From Tenacibaculum pacificus (GTDB taxonomy: Bacteria > Bacteroidota > Bacteroidia > Flavobacteriales > Flavobacteriaceae), in contig NZ_CP115917.1 of assembly GCF_027941775.1 (NCBI RefSeq), forward strand, positions 1,038,501 through 1,102,500: 64,000 nt of DNA, read 5' to 3'. Both the position numbers and the translations under genes were made by a program. This document shows positions 1-10,031 of this stretch, piece after piece (the stretch's first letter is position 1; each line of letters starts with the position of its first letter). The notes below the pieces were generated by a model. That model was not told where the DNA came from. It did no database searches and was given only the letters and a program-made list of their open reading frames with translations.

Positions 1-164
1 AAAAGGGTAATTATTATATGATATATAAATGGAATTTTACCTAAATAAATTAATATTGATATATTTCCTATCACTATATTTAAAAATAGATAACTAATAT
101 ATAACGTTAAATTATTTTTGATAATACTCCAATTAAGTATCATAGTTAAATATAAGTTATAGAA

Positions 165-2373
165 TTATTTTTTTGCTCGTTCAACCAATTCTAATTGTTC
201 TAATTTTGCTTTGGTCGTAAAAATTCCATAATTTATAAAAACGGTTCTTTTTTCAATTTTATCAATAGTACCTACTGAATTCCCATCAATTAAACGCACA
301 CGATCATTTATTTTATAAACGTAAGCAGCTTTTTCAAGGGCTATTTTTTTAGCTTCTTCTTTTTTCTCTTCTCTAATTTTTATAACTTTTTGAAGCACTT
401 CTTTTTCTGTTTTTTTAATAGCTTCTTTTTGTTTTTGATTTGTAATTAAATCTTGTTTCTTTTCAGTTTTTGATAGCTTTTTAAGTGGTGCTTTTTTGAT
501 GCGTTTCGTATTTTCGATAGCAACCCATTTAAAAAATTCGGTTGATAATTCTTTTTTATTATTGGTTTGAAAATACTTGTTTAACAGCTCGTTAGTTTTT
601 CTTCCTAAAGAAAGCATTCGCTGATTATTATCGTATAATTCTTGAAAACCAGAAAGTTTACTTTGTATTTTTTCTTCTTTTTCCTGTAAACTATCAATAT
701 GTTCTTGTCCTTTCGATTTTTGTTTTACTAAGCTATCAGAAGTTTTTTGCAAACGGTTTCGTTCTTTCTGAAGATTAGAAATCGTTTTATCTAAACGGAT
801 TTTTTCAGTTTCAACTCTTTTTTTAGCTCTGTTAATAATGCTATATGGAATTCCATTTTTTTGCGCTACTTCAAAAGTAAACGAACTACCTGCTTGCCCG
901 ATAAATAATTTATACAACGGCTCTAAAGTACGTTCATCAAACTGCATATTTGCATTGGTTACATTATCTAATTCGTTGGCTAAAACCTTTAAATTTGCAT
1001 AATGTGTAGTGATAATTCCAAAGGCTTTTCGTTCATAAAACTCTTCTAAGAAAATTTCAGCTAAAGCTCCACCTAATTCAGGATCAGAACCTGTTCCAAA
1101 TTCATCAATTAAAAATAGGGTGTTATCGTTACATTTTCTTAAAAATGAACGCAATGTTTTTTAAGCGATAACTATAAGTACTCAATTGGTTTTCTATGGA
1201 TTGATTATCTCCAATATCAGTTAAAATAGTATTGAATAAAGTCGTTTCACTACGCTCATGCACAGGAATTAATAAACCACTTTGAAGCATTAATTGTAAT
1301 AAACCAATAGTTTTTAAAGTGATACTTTTTCCACCTGCATTTGGTCCTGAAATAACAATTATTTGTTGTTTTTCATCTAATCGAATGGTTTGCGGAAAGG
1401 TTTCTTTATTTAAGTCTTTATTTTTTTTCCATAAAACAGGATGAAAAGCATCTTTAAAAAACACCTTTTTTTCTTTGCTTATTTTAGGTAATAATCCGTT
1501 GATACTTTTTGCATATTTTGCTTTTGCAGCTACAGCATCTAAATGTGTTAAAAACACCAAATATTCTTCTAATAAAGGTGTGTAAGGATGAATTTTACTA
1601 GCTAAAGCTCTTAGTATTTTAACAACTTCTTGTTTCTCTTCGTAAATTAAGTTTTGTAATTCACGGCTATATGCTAAGGTTGCTTGAGGTGCTATATATA
1701 CAATTGCTCCAGTTTTTGAAGAACCTAATAAGCTTCCTTTTACTTTACGTCGATGCATTGCACTAACGGCTAAAACACGTTGATTATCAATAACTGTTTC
1801 TTTAATATCATCTAAATAACCGCTTGATATATTTCTTGTTAAAGCGTGAGAAAAACTTTCAGATATTTTCCCGCGAATGTTATTGATATCTTTTCTGATT
1901 TGTTTTAAAACAGGCGATGCATTGTCTGAAACAGTACCGTGAGCAGTAATTATTTCTTTAATACTGTCTGAAACAAACGATGTAAATTGTATTTTATCGC
2001 TTAAAGAAAATAAAGTAGGGTAGTAGGTTTGGAATTTTTTCAAGAACTTTTTTTGTTCATTGACTGTTTCCGTAACTGTAGCAACTCTTAAAAAAGCTTC
2101 TGTTTCTAAAAAACTGTTTTCTATGGCTAACCGCTTTGTTTCTTCGGTGATATCTTCAAAAAAATGATTAGGAAGTCTGTTTTCATTCTCAAAAGAAGAA
2201 AGATATTCGTTCACTAAATTTAATTCGAAAAATAATTTTATTTTATTAGAAATAGGCTGAACTTCCAGCGTTTTTTCCTTTCCTAAATTGGTAATGCAAT
2301 GCGCTGCAACTTGTTCTAAAACTGTTGTGAATTCTAAATCTTGAAGCGTCTTATCTGAAATATTGTTAGTCAA
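165..2373 (-). pseudogene. mutS2: MutS2-family DNA-binding ATPase, frameshifted
   Basis: MutS2-type ATPase acting on branched DNA or recombination intermediates, split by one frameshift. The N-terminal 414 residues hold the core/clamp region and Walker A (GPNAGGKS). After an out-of-frame junction near 1129-1156 the other frame continues with Walker B (LFLIDEFGTGSDPE), a long Lys/Glu coiled coil and a KOW-like C-terminus. On the coding strand the junction reads AAAAACATTGCG; removing one T gives the expected L-K-N-M-R-S-F-L. No C-terminal Smr nuclease domain is visible, which I believe is usual for flavobacterial members. The start is TTG at 2373, about 23 nt below a TAAATTTG element. A minus-1 slip on the A-AAA-AAC heptamer would reach a stop within six codons, so programmed frameshifting does not rescue it. 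Family identity is clear; whether the break is real is not. Confidence 0.85.
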
Positions 2374-2396
2374 AAAAAAAGTTTTTATGTAGACAA

Positions 2397-2404
2397 CAAA
2401 TTTA
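2397..2404 (-). promoter_or_regulatory. Putative minus-7 element (TAAATTTG) of mutS2
   Basis: Matches the Bacteroidota TAnnTTTG consensus on the minus strand, 23 nt before the proposed TTG start of mutS2. No well-placed TTG minus-33 element was found. Confidence 0.4.
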
Positions 2405-2471
2405 TAAATTCTTTTCGTTTGGTTTTAGAAATGATACTTCTTTTTTTTGAATTTAAAAAAGTGTAAAAGTG

Positions 2472-2479
2472 TATCTTTG
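2472..2479 (+). promoter_or_regulatory. Putative minus-7 element (TATCTTTG) of ung
   Basis: TAnnTTTG match 23 nt upstream of the ung ATG. A TTG lies 22 bp further upstream (2447-2449), slightly longer than the 19-bp spacing of the SRP RNA promoter in this window. Confidence 0.45.
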
Positions 2480-2502
2480 AATTCTGATAAAAGAGATAAA
2501 AT

Positions 2503-3171
2503 ATGATGGAAGAATTAATGATGAATAATAGTTGGAAAAGTATTTTAAAGCCAGAATTAGAAAAAACATATTTTAAAGAATTATCTAATTTTGTTAATGA
2601 AGAATTTAATATAAATACTTGTTTTCCTAAAAAAGAAAATATTTTTTCAGCATTTGATTATTGTTCTTTTGATGATTTAAAAGTCGTTATTATCGGTCAA
2701 GACCCGTATCATGGTGCAGGGCAGGGAAACGGTTTGTCTTTTTCGGTAAACGATGGAATAAAACATCCGCCATCATTAGTAAATATTTTTAAAGAAATTG
2801 AAACAGATTTGCAAATTTCATATCCTGTTTCTGGCGATTTATCTCGTTGGGCAAAGCAAGGTGTTTTATTATTAAATGCGACTTTAACAGTTAGAGAAGG
2901 TGAAGCAGGAAGTCATCAAAAACAAGGTTGGGAAGAGTTTACTGATGCTGTTATTCAAAAAATATCCGAAGAAAAAAAGGATGTTGTGTTTTTACTTTGG
3001 GGTAAATTTGCCGAAAAAAAAGGAAGTATTATCGATATTCAAAAACATACTATTTTTAAAGCTCCGCATCCATCTCCGTTAGGTGCTTGGCGAGGTTGGT
3101 TTGGTAGTAAACACTTTTCAAAAACAAATGAATTTTTGAAAAGTGAAAACTTACAAATTATCCAATGGTAG
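2503..3171 (+). CDS. ung: Uracil-DNA glycosylase
   Basis: Family 1 UDG, which removes uracil from DNA to start base-excision repair. The water-activating loop GQDPYHG (Asp about residue 67) and the C-terminal minor-groove loop HPSPLGAWRGWFG (His about residue 189) are intact, and the 222-aa length is normal. The first ATG is used because it follows a TAnnTTTG element by 23 nt; ATG at 2521 (MNNSWK) is possible and fits homolog N-termini slightly better. The gene is divergent from mutS2, and its 3' end overlaps the convergent glycosyltransferase by 14 bp. Confidence 0.95.
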   Translation: MMEELMMNNSWKSILKPELEKTYFKELSNFVNEEFNINTCFPKKENIFSAFDYCSFDDLKVVIIGQDPYHGAGQGNGLSFSVNDGIKHPPSLVNIFKEIETDLQISYPVSGDLSRWAKQGVLLLNATLTVREGEAGSHQKQGWEEFTDAVIQKISEEKKDVVFLLWGKFAEKKGSIIDIQKHTIFKAPHPSPLGAWRGWFGSKHFSKTNEFLKSENLQIIQW

Positions 3172-4177
3172 CTACCGTTGGTAAAGTTGTTTGATTATAA
3201 TATGGTGAAATAATAGCATCTAAAATATCTTCAGTTATATCAGGGTAGTCAACCTTAATTTCTTGTTTAGTATCTACCCAAGTAATGATTTTTGAAAGTT
3301 GTTTTTTGTTAAAAGTTTTTAAAACAGGTATGCCCATTTTTTTTAAAGAAAGTGCATTACATTGTTGTTCATATTGGTTTTTCATAGGAATTACCAATAG
3401 TTTTTTTTGAAGGAATAGAGCTTCGGCAGGTGTTTCAAAGCCCGCACCACACATAACTCCTTTACTAGAACTAATACTTTTGATAAAACTATCACCGTTT
3501 ATTGGCTTGATTATAATATTATTTTTTATGATATTTGTTTTAGTGTGTTTTGAGAATACTTCCCACTTAATGTTTTCAATTTTAGATAATATTTTAATTA
3601 TTTTTTTATCACCATAAGCGGGTAAGTAAACAGTATAATGACCTTTGTTAATAATAGGTGTATTTCTTATCTTTTTACGAATAATTGGCGTCGAAATATC
3701 AGAAGAGTAAGCTTTAAAATGAAAACCAAATTTCTTTTTTATTGGGGCGTAGTATCTTAAAATTAAGCGTTCAAAACGAAATGTGCCATGTTTTGGTGCA
3801 TTTTTGTCTAAAACAGCACTTTGATGACTCAATGATACGATGTTACTTTTTTTTATTTTTGCAGCCCAAGAGGTAACTGGTTCAAAATCATTGATAATTA
3901 AATCGTACTCTTCTAAAGGAACTGATTTAATTTCTTTGAATAAATTTTTAAGCTTTGCTTTTTTTATGGTTTGCCAAATATCAATTCCTCCTTTTTTTCC
4001 AAAGATAAAACTTAGTCCGTAATATTTATATTTTACATCAAAAGGAAGTGCTAATTCACATTGATATCCACTAATTAAAACATCAACATCTGCTCTTTGT
4101 TTTAAGTAAGGTATAATTTCAATAGCTCTACTAGCGTGTCCATTTCCTGTGCCTTGAAAAGCATATAATATTTTCAT
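3158..4177 (-). CDS. GT-B-type glycosyltransferase (TIGR00661-like)
   Basis: 339-aa protein resembling the MJ1255/TIGR00661 group of predicted glycosyltransferases with a UDP-glycosyltransferase-like GT-B fold. Visible: an N-terminal nucleotide-fold segment with G-T-G-N-G-H-A-S-R and a C-terminal donor-site-like stretch (CGAGFETPAEALFLQKK). Donor and acceptor cannot be read from sequence. It follows the LpxH-like phosphoesterase by 6 bp and is surely co-transcribed with it, which suggests a lipid- or glycan-linked job in the envelope. It overlaps the convergent end of ung by 14 bp. Confidence 0.75.
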   Translation of the reverse strand: MKILYAFQGTGNGHASRAIEIIPYLKQRADVDVLISGYQCELALPFDVKYKYYGLSFIFGKKGGIDIWQTIKKAKLKNLFKEIKSVPLEEYDLIINDFEPVTSWAAKIKKSNIVSLSHQSAVLDKNAPKHGTFRFERLILRYYAPIKKKFGFHFKAYSSDISTPIIRKKIRNTPIINKGHYTVYLPAYGDKKIIKILSKIENIKWEVFSKHTKTNIIKNNIIIKPINGDSFIKSISSSKGVMCGAGFETPAEALFLQKKLLVIPMKNQYEQQCNALSLKKMGIPVLKTFNKKQLSKIITWVDTKQEIKVDYPDITEDILDAIISPYYNQTTLPTVATIG

Positions 4178-4183
4178 AGAGTT

Positions 4184-5053
4184 TTAGTTTTTAATATTAA
4201 ATTCGTGTAAAAGATCTTTAAAAAGCTCGCTGTTGCTACTTTCTGCAGCTACAAACTCTTCATTGTCTTCGTTTACTTCTCTGTTTATTTTTTTAGCTAT
4301 TTCATCTTTTTCGTATTCATATAATGACCACGTTTTATTAGTATATTCTAAGGCTGTTAAGTTTTCAACCCAATCACCAGAGTTTAAATAGGTAGTTGAT
4401 CCGTCTTCATTTTCAATCAATTTCATTTCAGGTTGATGTATATGTCCACATACAACATAATCATAGCCGTTAGAAATAGCAATATCAGAAGCTGTAGTTT
4501 CAAAATTATTGATAAATTTTACAGCACCTTTAACACTATTTTTTATCTTTTTAGAGAAAGATAATTTTCCGTAACCTAGTTTTTGACTAAACCAGTTCAC
4601 AGCAATATTTATCAGAATTAATGTATCGTAACCAATGCTACCAAGTTTAGCTAGCCATTTAGAGTGTTGCATGGTAACATCAAAAACATCACCATGAAAA
4701 AACCAGCCTTTTTTGCCGTCTATATTTAGTATTACTTTATTTACAATTTCAAAATTACCAAGACTAAAGCCTTTGAATTTACGAAGCATTTCATCATGAT
4801 TACCTGTTATATAGTAAACTTTGGTATCCGAAGTTATATAAGACATCAGTTGCTTTATTATTTTCATATGAGATTTAGGAAAATAACTTTTCTTAAATTG
4901 CCAAATGTCAATAATATCACCATTTAAAATTAAAATTTTTGGTTCTACAGATTTTAAATAACTATGAAGTTCTTTAGCTTTACATCCATAAGTACCTAAG
5001 TGAATATCAGAAATAACAACAATATCTAATTTTCGTTTCTTATTTTTTTTCAT
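4184..5053 (-). CDS. UDP-2,3-diacylglucosamine diphosphatase-like metallophosphoesterase
   Basis: Calcineurin-like phosphoesterase of the LpxH-related type. All five metal blocks are present in order: SDIHLG, NGDIIDIW, GNHDEM, HGDVFD and CGHIHQ. LpxH enzymes cut UDP-2,3-diacylglucosamine to lipid X, the step between LpxA/C/D and the disaccharide synthase; the other lipid A genes lie at the right end of the window, so this is a reasonable but unproven role. I start at ATG 5053 (289 aa) because a TATATTTG element at 5084-5091 would put transcription start inside any longer reading from the TTG at 5086. The glycosyltransferase gene follows 6 bp downstream. Confidence 0.8.
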   Translation of the reverse strand: MKKNKKRKLDIVVISDIHLGTYGCKAKELHSYLKSVEPKILILNGDIIDIWQFKKSYFPKSHMKIIKQLMSYITSDTKVYYITGNHDEMLRKFKGFSLGNFEIVNKVILNIDGKKGWFFHGDVFDVTMQHSKWLAKLGSIGYDTLILINIAVNWFSQKLGYGKLSFSKKIKNSVKGAVKFINNFETTASDIAISNGYDYVVCGHIHQPEMKLIENEDGSTTYLNSGDWVENLTALEYTNKTWSLYEYEKDEIAKKINREVNEDNEEFVAAESSNSELFKDLLHEFNIKN

Positions 5054-5083
5054 TTTAAAAAGTATACTAATATTGTATTTGTA

Positions 5084-5091
5084 CAAATATA
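5084..5091 (-). promoter_or_regulatory. Putative minus-7 element (TATATTTG) of the phosphoesterase operon
   Basis: TAnnTTTG match on the minus strand, 30 nt before the ATG at 5053. It decides the start, because a TTG-initiated longer ORF would overlap the element itself. Confidence 0.45.
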
Positions 5092-5180
5092 CTTTTCAAA
5101 TGTATTTTAAAGTTAATTTAATTGTGAAGTGTTGGTAATCAATTTTTTAAGTAAATGTAAAGTTTGTGTTTTTTTAATGT

Positions 5181-5208
5181 AAAAAGCTCGGTTAAAACCG
5201 AGCTTTTT
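5181..5208 (-). terminator. Rho-independent terminator of secA
   Basis: Perfect 11-bp stem AAAAAGCTCGG / CCGAGCTTTTT with a 6-nt loop, about 30 nt beyond the secA stop. Confidence 0.8.
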
Positions 5209-5235
5209 ATAAAGTAATTTATTTAAAAAAGGTGT

Positions 5236-8200
5236 TTATTTTTGATAAACAACCCATTTTCCTGATTCTAATAAAGGAATTGCTTGTTTGTATTTTAATT
5301 CTTTTTCTTCGCCAGACATTACATTTTTGATAGTCACTTTTTCGTTACGACCAACCTTTGGTTCTTCACGAACAATAGTTTCAACAACTTGCTGCTCTTG
5401 AGTTTGCTGATTACGAGCATTACTCATTGCTTGTTGAGAAGAATTTTGAACCTCGTCTTTACGAGTATCTAAATGCTGAATTTCTTGGTGTTCAGGAGCT
5501 TCAGATACTTGATCAACATCTTGACTAGGTAAATGTCCTTTAAATAAGAAAGATAAAACTTCTTTATTAATTACATCAACAGTAGCTTGAAATAATTCAA
5601 AAGCTTCAAATTTGTAAACTAATAAAGGATCTTTTTGTTCGTAAGTTGCATTTTGAACGGTTTGTTTTAACTCGTCCATTTTACGTAAATGATCTTTCCA
5701 GTTTTCATCAATAATAGATAAAGTAATGTTTTTTTCAAAATCGTTTACTAATGACCTTCCTTCAGATTCGTATGCTTCTTTTAAATTAGTAACAACTTGT
5801 AATGTTTTAGCACCATCAGTAAAAGGAACAATTATACGTTCATATCTATCTCCTTCTGTTTCAAAAACATTTTTAATTACAGGGAAAGCAGTATGTGCGT
5901 GTCTTTCTGTATCATTTTTATAATGAGCAGAGACAATAACGTATAATTTATCTGTTAATTCTTCTTCTGTGAATTTTTTAAATTCTTCTTCAGAAAAAGG
6001 AGAAGTCATTGCTGAAAAACGAATTAATTCAAACTCAAAGTTTTTATAATTATTACTCGCTTTATTTTGCTTTACAATTGAATTACAAGTATCATAAATC
6101 ATATTTGCAATGTCAATTTGTAAACGCTGACCATCTAATGCATGACGACGACGTTTGTAAATAAACTCACGTTGTGCATTCATAATATCATCATATTCTA
6201 ATAAACGCTTACGAATACCAAAATTATTTTCTTCAACTTTCTTTTGCGCTCTTTCAATAGATTTTGAAATCATAGAATGCTGAATTACTTCACCTTCTTT
6301 TAATCCCATTCTGTCCATCATTTTGGCAATTCTGTCAGAACCAAATAAACGCATTAAGTTGTCATCTAAAGCAACATAAAATTGTGTTGAACCAACATCT
6401 CCCTGACGACCCGCACGACCACGTAACTGACGGTCAACACGACGAGAATCATGACGTTCTGTACCAACAATTGCCAAACCACCAGAATCTTTTACTTCTT
6501 TTGATAATTTAATATCCGTACCACGACCCGCCATGTTTGTAGCAATCGTTACTATTCCTGCCTTACCAGCTTCGGCAACTACATCGGCTTCACGTTTGTG
6601 TAATTTTGCGTTTAATATATTATGAGGAATTTTACGCATTTGTAACATTCTTCCTAATAATTCTGATATTTCTACAGATGTTGTTCCAATAAGTACTGGA
6701 CGACCTGCATTAGATAATTTTACAACATCTTCAATAACGGCGTTGTATTTTTCACGAGTAGTTTTGTAAACTAAATCTTCTTTATCATCTCTTTGGATAG
6801 GTCTGTTTGTTGGAATTTCAACAACATCTAATTTATAAATTTCCCAAAATTCTCCAGATTCTGTAATTGCAGTACCTGTCATCCCAGATAATTTGCGATA
6901 CATTCTAAAGTAATTCTGTAAAGTAACCGTTGCAAATGTTTGCGTAGCATCTTCAATATTTACGTTTTCTTTTGCTTCTAGTGCTTGGTGTAACCCATCA
7001 GAATAACGACGACCGTCCATAATACGCCCTGTTTGCTCATCAACAATCATCACTTTGTTGTCCATAACCACATATTCAACATCTTTTTCAAAAACAGTAT
7101 ATGCTTTTAAAAGTTGATTCATAGTATGAATACGTTCGCTTTTTACACTAAAATCACGATATAGTTCTTCTTTTTTATTTGCTTTATCTTCAGCAGAATC
7201 TTGGCTATTGTCTATTTGACCAACAATAACACTAATATCTGGTAAAACGAAAAAGGTATTATTTTGTGTTTTTTCTGATAAAAGATTAATTCCTTTATCA
7301 GTTAAATCAATTTGATTATTTTTTTCTTCAACAGTAAACCACAATTCGTTATCTACCTCAGGCATTAACTTATTATTGTCTTGCATATAAAAGTTTTCTG
7401 TTTTTTGAAGAATTTGTTTAATTCCTTCAGTAGATAAAAACTTAATTAATGCTTTGTTTTTAGGAAGACCTCTGTAAACTCTAAATAATAAGAAACCACC
7501 TTCTTTTTCGTCACCAGCTTTTAATAACTTTTTAGCTTCAGCTAAAACTCCTACTAAATATTTATTTTGTAAAGAAACTAAATCAGCAACCAAAGGTTTT
7601 AATTCGTTAAACTCATGACGATCTCCTTGTGCTACAGGACCAGAAATAATTAAAGGCGTACGAGCATCATCAATTAAAACAGAATCTACTTCATCAATAA
7701 TAGCATAGTTAGGTGCTCTTTGAACTAAATCATCTTTTGAAGAAGCCATGTTATCACGTAAATAATCGAAACCAAATTCATTATTCGTTCCGTATGTAAT
7801 ATCTGCATTATAGGCATTTCTACGTTCTTCTGAATTTGGCTGATGAAAATCAACACAATCCGTAGATAATCCGTGGAATTCAAAAATTGGAGCCATCCAA
7901 GCTCTATCACGTTTTGCTAAGTAATCATTTACCGTAACAACGTGTACACCGTTACCAGTTAAGGCATTTAAATAAACGGGTAGGGTAGATACTAAAGTTT
8001 TACCTTCACCAGTCATCATTTCGGCAATTTTACCTTGATGTAAAACAGAACCACCAATTAATTGTACATCATAATGCACCATGTCCCAAAGAACTTCTTT
8101 ACCAGCAGCATCCCAAGAACTTGCCCAGTAAGCTTTTTCATCTTCTAAAGTAATATGTGCTCTTGTTGCTGATAATTCTCTATCAAAAGTAGAAGCGGTA

Positions 8201-8589
8201 ACTTCTACAGCATCATTTTCAGTAAAACGTTTTGCAGTTTCTTTAACTAAAGCAAAAGCTTCAGGCATAATTTCTAATAAAACAGCTTCCGATTTTTCGT
8301 AAGCTTCGTCTTTTAACTTATCAATTTGAGTATATATTTCTTCTTGACGGTCAATGTCAGCAGTTAAAGCTTCTGTTTCTAAAGTAGCGATTGTATCTGT
8401 AAAAGATTTTGTTGCTTCTTTAATTTTTGATTTAAATTCGATAGTCTTTGTTCGCAACCCATCATTGGATAAACTATTGAATGATTTTTCAAAGTATTGT
8501 ACTTTCTCAACAATTGGTTGTAGAGACTTTAGATCTTTTTGTTGTTTATCACCAACAAAAATTTTTAGAATCGAATTTAAAACGCTCAT
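5236..8589 (-). CDS. secA: Preprotein translocase ATPase SecA
   Basis: 1117-aa motor of the Sec pathway. Visible: Walker A MTGEGKT near residue 193, YGTNNEFGFDYLRDN, the DEVD-type Walker B IIDEVDSVLIDDARTP near residue 300, the helicase block GTERHDSRRVDRQLRGRAG, and a C-terminal helical scaffold. An extra stretch between roughly residues 320 and 480 accounts for the length, which is normal for Bacteroidota SecA. The C-terminus is Gln/Glu-rich and ends without the Cys-rich zinc-binding tail of E. coli SecA, so SecB binding by that tail is not expected. Single-gene unit with its own terminator. Confidence 0.97.
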   Translation of the reverse strand: MSVLNSILKIFVGDKQQKDLKSLQPIVEKVQYFEKSFNSLSNDGLRTKTIEFKSKIKEATKSFTDTIATLETEALTADIDRQEEIYTQIDKLKDEAYEKSEAVLLEIMPEAFALVKETAKRFTENDAVEVTASTFDRELSATRAHITLEDEKAYWASSWDAAGKEVLWDMVHYDVQLIGGSVLHQGKIAEMMTGEGKTLVSTLPVYLNALTGNGVHVVTVNDYLAKRDRAWMAPIFEFHGLSTDCVDFHQPNSEERRNAYNADITYGTNNEFGFDYLRDNMASSKDDLVQRAPNYAIIDEVDSVLIDDARTPLIISGPVAQGDRHEFNELKPLVADLVSLQNKYLVGVLAEAKKLLKAGDEKEGGFLLFRVYRGLPKNKALIKFLSTEGIKQILQKTENFYMQDNNKLMPEVDNELWFTVEEKNNQIDLTDKGINLLSEKTQNNTFFVLPDISVIVGQIDNSQDSAEDKANKKEELYRDFSVKSERIHTMNQLLKAYTVFEKDVEYVVMDNKVMIVDEQTGRIMDGRRYSDGLHQALEAKENVNIEDATQTFATVTLQNYFRMYRKLSGMTGTAITESGEFWEIYKLDVVEIPTNRPIQRDDKEDLVYKTTREKYNAVIEDVVKLSNAGRPVLIGTTSVEISELLGRMLQMRKIPHNILNAKLHKREADVVAEAGKAGIVTIATNMAGRGTDIKLSKEVKDSGGLAIVGTERHDSRRVDRQLRGRAGRQGDVGSTQFYVALDDNLMRLFGSDRIAKMMDRMGLKEGEVIQHSMISKSIERAQKKVEENNFGIRKRLLEYDDIMNAQREFIYKRRRHALDGQRLQIDIANMIYDTCNSIVKQNKASNNYKNFEFELIRFSAMTSPFSEEEFKKFTEEELTDKLYVIVSAHYKNDTERHAHTAFPVIKNVFETEGDRYERIIVPFTDGAKTLQVVTNLKEAYESEGRSLVNDFEKNITLSIIDENWKDHLRKMDELKQTVQNATYEQKDPLLVYKFEAFELFQATVDVINKEVLSFLFKGHLPSQDVDQVSEAPEHQEIQHLDTRKDEVQNSSQQAMSNARNQQTQEQQVVETIVREEPKVGRNEKVTIKNVMSGEEKELKYKQAIPLLESGKWVVYQK

Positions 8590-8678
8590 TTGTAAAATAT
8601 TGTTTTTATAGCTCGTTAACTTTTATGTTAATTTGGCTTATTATATGGTTTATGATTAAAAGCTTAAAAGTAAGCAAA

Positions 8679-8707
8679 AAAAAAGTCTCTATTACAGAGA
8701 CTTTTTT
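8679..8707 (-). terminator. Rho-independent terminator of the DUF2795 gene
   Basis: 12-bp stem AAAAAAGTCTCT / AGAGACTTTTTT with a 5-nt loop, 11 nt beyond the stop codon at 8718. Confidence 0.75.
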
Positions 8708-8717
8708 GGTTGTATTC

Positions 8718-8939
8718 TTAGTATTCCTCTTCGTTCCAAAGATAATCTTCTTCAGTCGGATAATCAGGCCAAATTTCGACTATCGAATCGTATGAATCAC
8801 CTTCATCTTCAATGTCTTGTAAGTTTTCAACTACTTCTAAAGGCGCACCGGTACGGATAGCGTAATCGATTAATTCGTCTTTAGTTGCAGGCCAAGGTGC
8901 ATCTGCTAGGTATGATGCTAGTTCAAGTGTCCAATACAT
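8718..8939 (-). CDS. DUF2795 domain small acidic protein
   Basis: 73-aa very acidic protein. The N-terminal half (MYWTLELASYLADAPWPATK to VVENLQDIED) matches the DUF2795 pattern; the tail is rich in Glu, Asp, Trp and Tyr. Function unknown. Short proteins of this family are common in flavobacteria as stand-alone genes, as here, with an own terminator. Start from the only ATG. Confidence 0.75.
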   Translation of the reverse strand: MYWTLELASYLADAPWPATKDELIDYAIRTGAPLEVVENLQDIEDEGDSYDSIVEIWPDYPTEEDYLWNEEEY

Positions 8940-9034
8940 TTTTTATCTGTTTAAGTGAGATTGTCGCAAAAATAATTTTTTTTTATAAAAAGTCAAGTGT
9001 TTTTTTTAAAATGTTAAATTGATAAAAAACGTTG

Positions 9035-9608
9035 TTATAGTTTTTCAGGAATCCATTTTATTTCTTCTACTTTCAAGTCTTTGGACAATTTTCGTGCCAG
9101 TACAAAAAGATAGTCAGAAAGTCGGTTTAAATACATTAAAACAGTATTATTAACGGCTTCTTCTTCATTTAAAGCTACAGATAAACGTTCAGCTCTACGG
9201 CATACACAGCGAGCTATGTGACAAAATGACACTATTTCACTGTCCGCCAGGTAAAATGAAATGAGTCATTTGCGGTAAACTCTCATTCATTAAATCAATA
9301 TTATCTTCTAAAAATTGAATAGAAGTGTCAGTTATTTTATGAATATTTAAGCGCTCTTTACCACTTTTTAGGGTTTCTTTTTCAGGAGGAGTGGCAAGCA
9401 TTGCTCCTAAAATAAATAAGTCGCTTTGAATTTTAAGTAATGTTTTGTTTAAAGATCCTTCCGTATTTTTATCTTTTATTAATCCGATATATGAATTTAA
9501 TTCATCTACAGTACCGTAACTTTCAATACGTAAATGATGTTTAGGTACACGTGTTCCTCCAAATAATGCTGTAGTTCCTTTGTCACCAGTTTTAGTATAT
9601 ATTTTCAT
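9035..9608 (-). pseudogene. PduO-type cob(I)alamin adenosyltransferase, frameshifted
   Basis: Transfers adenosyl from ATP to cob(I)alamin to make coenzyme B12. The first frame (from 9608) begins MKIYTKTGDKGTTALFGG, the ATP-binding N-terminus, and stops after HFILPGGQ at 9237. A second frame (9232-9035) holds the C-terminal signature [16 protein letters not shown]. The coding strand at the break reads GGACAGTGAAATAGTG; deleting the G restores GGA-CAT-GAA-ATA-GTG (G-H-E-I-V), which joins both halves into a normal protein of about 190 aa. It stands apart from other B12 genes; no cobalamin riboswitch was seen. Family certain; lesion real or artefact undecided. Confidence 0.85.
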
Positions 9609-9623
9609 TAATCGTTGAGGTTT

Positions 9624-10031
9624 TTATTTATTTTGTAAATTTAGTTTTTCTAAAATATAATCAGGACAGCGCATTGGCTTTTTTGTTTTCATATTGATAA
9701 AAACCAAGACCGTATTTCCTGTACAAATTAATTGCTGGTCTTGATTGGTAATTTCGTAATCGAATTCAATTTTAACAGAAGGTGTTTTTTTTACGCTTGT
9801 TGTAATAGTTAATTCATCGTCATATAGTGCCGATTTTTTAAAATCACAGGATAACGATATTACAGGTAGCATAACGCCATCTTCTTCCATAAATTTATAA
9901 GTAACACCTGAACAACGTAATAGTTCTGTACGACCTATTTCGAAATATTGCGCATAATTACCGTAATATACAACACCCATTTGATCTGTTTCAGCATAAC
10001 GAACACGAACTGTAGTTTTGTTTTTTTGCAA
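9624..10031 (-). CDS. YbgC-like acyl-CoA thioesterase
   Basis: 135-aa hot-dog-fold 4HBT thioesterase. The signature VRYAETDQMGVVYYGNY holds the catalytic Asp of this family, followed by a helix with the E-I-G-R-T-E-L-L pattern. Hydrolyses acyl-CoA or acyl-ACP; substrate unknown. It lies 16 bp upstream of the adenosyltransferase gene on the same strand and is divergent from dnaA. Confidence 0.85.
   Translation of the reverse strand: MQKNKTTVRVRYAETDQMGVVYYGNYAQYFEIGRTELLRCSGVTYKFMEEDGVMLPVISLSCDFKKSALYDDELTITTSVKKTPSVKIEFDYEITNQDQQLICTGNTVLVFINMKTKKPMRCPDYILEKLNLQNK

Noticed and set aside
1..164. Possible feature at the left edge
   Set aside because: Very AT-rich, no ORF, hairpin or promoter match that I can support.
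1129..1165. Programmed minus-1 frameshift at the A-AAA-AAC heptamer in mutS2
   Set aside because: The downstream half needs a +1 shift; a minus-1 slip meets a stop within six codons.
8481..8795. Rightward 104-aa ORF over the secA start and DUF2795 gene
   Set aside because: Antisense shadow covering a terminator and two conserved genes; composition is Phe/Leu/Ile-rich and has no family look.
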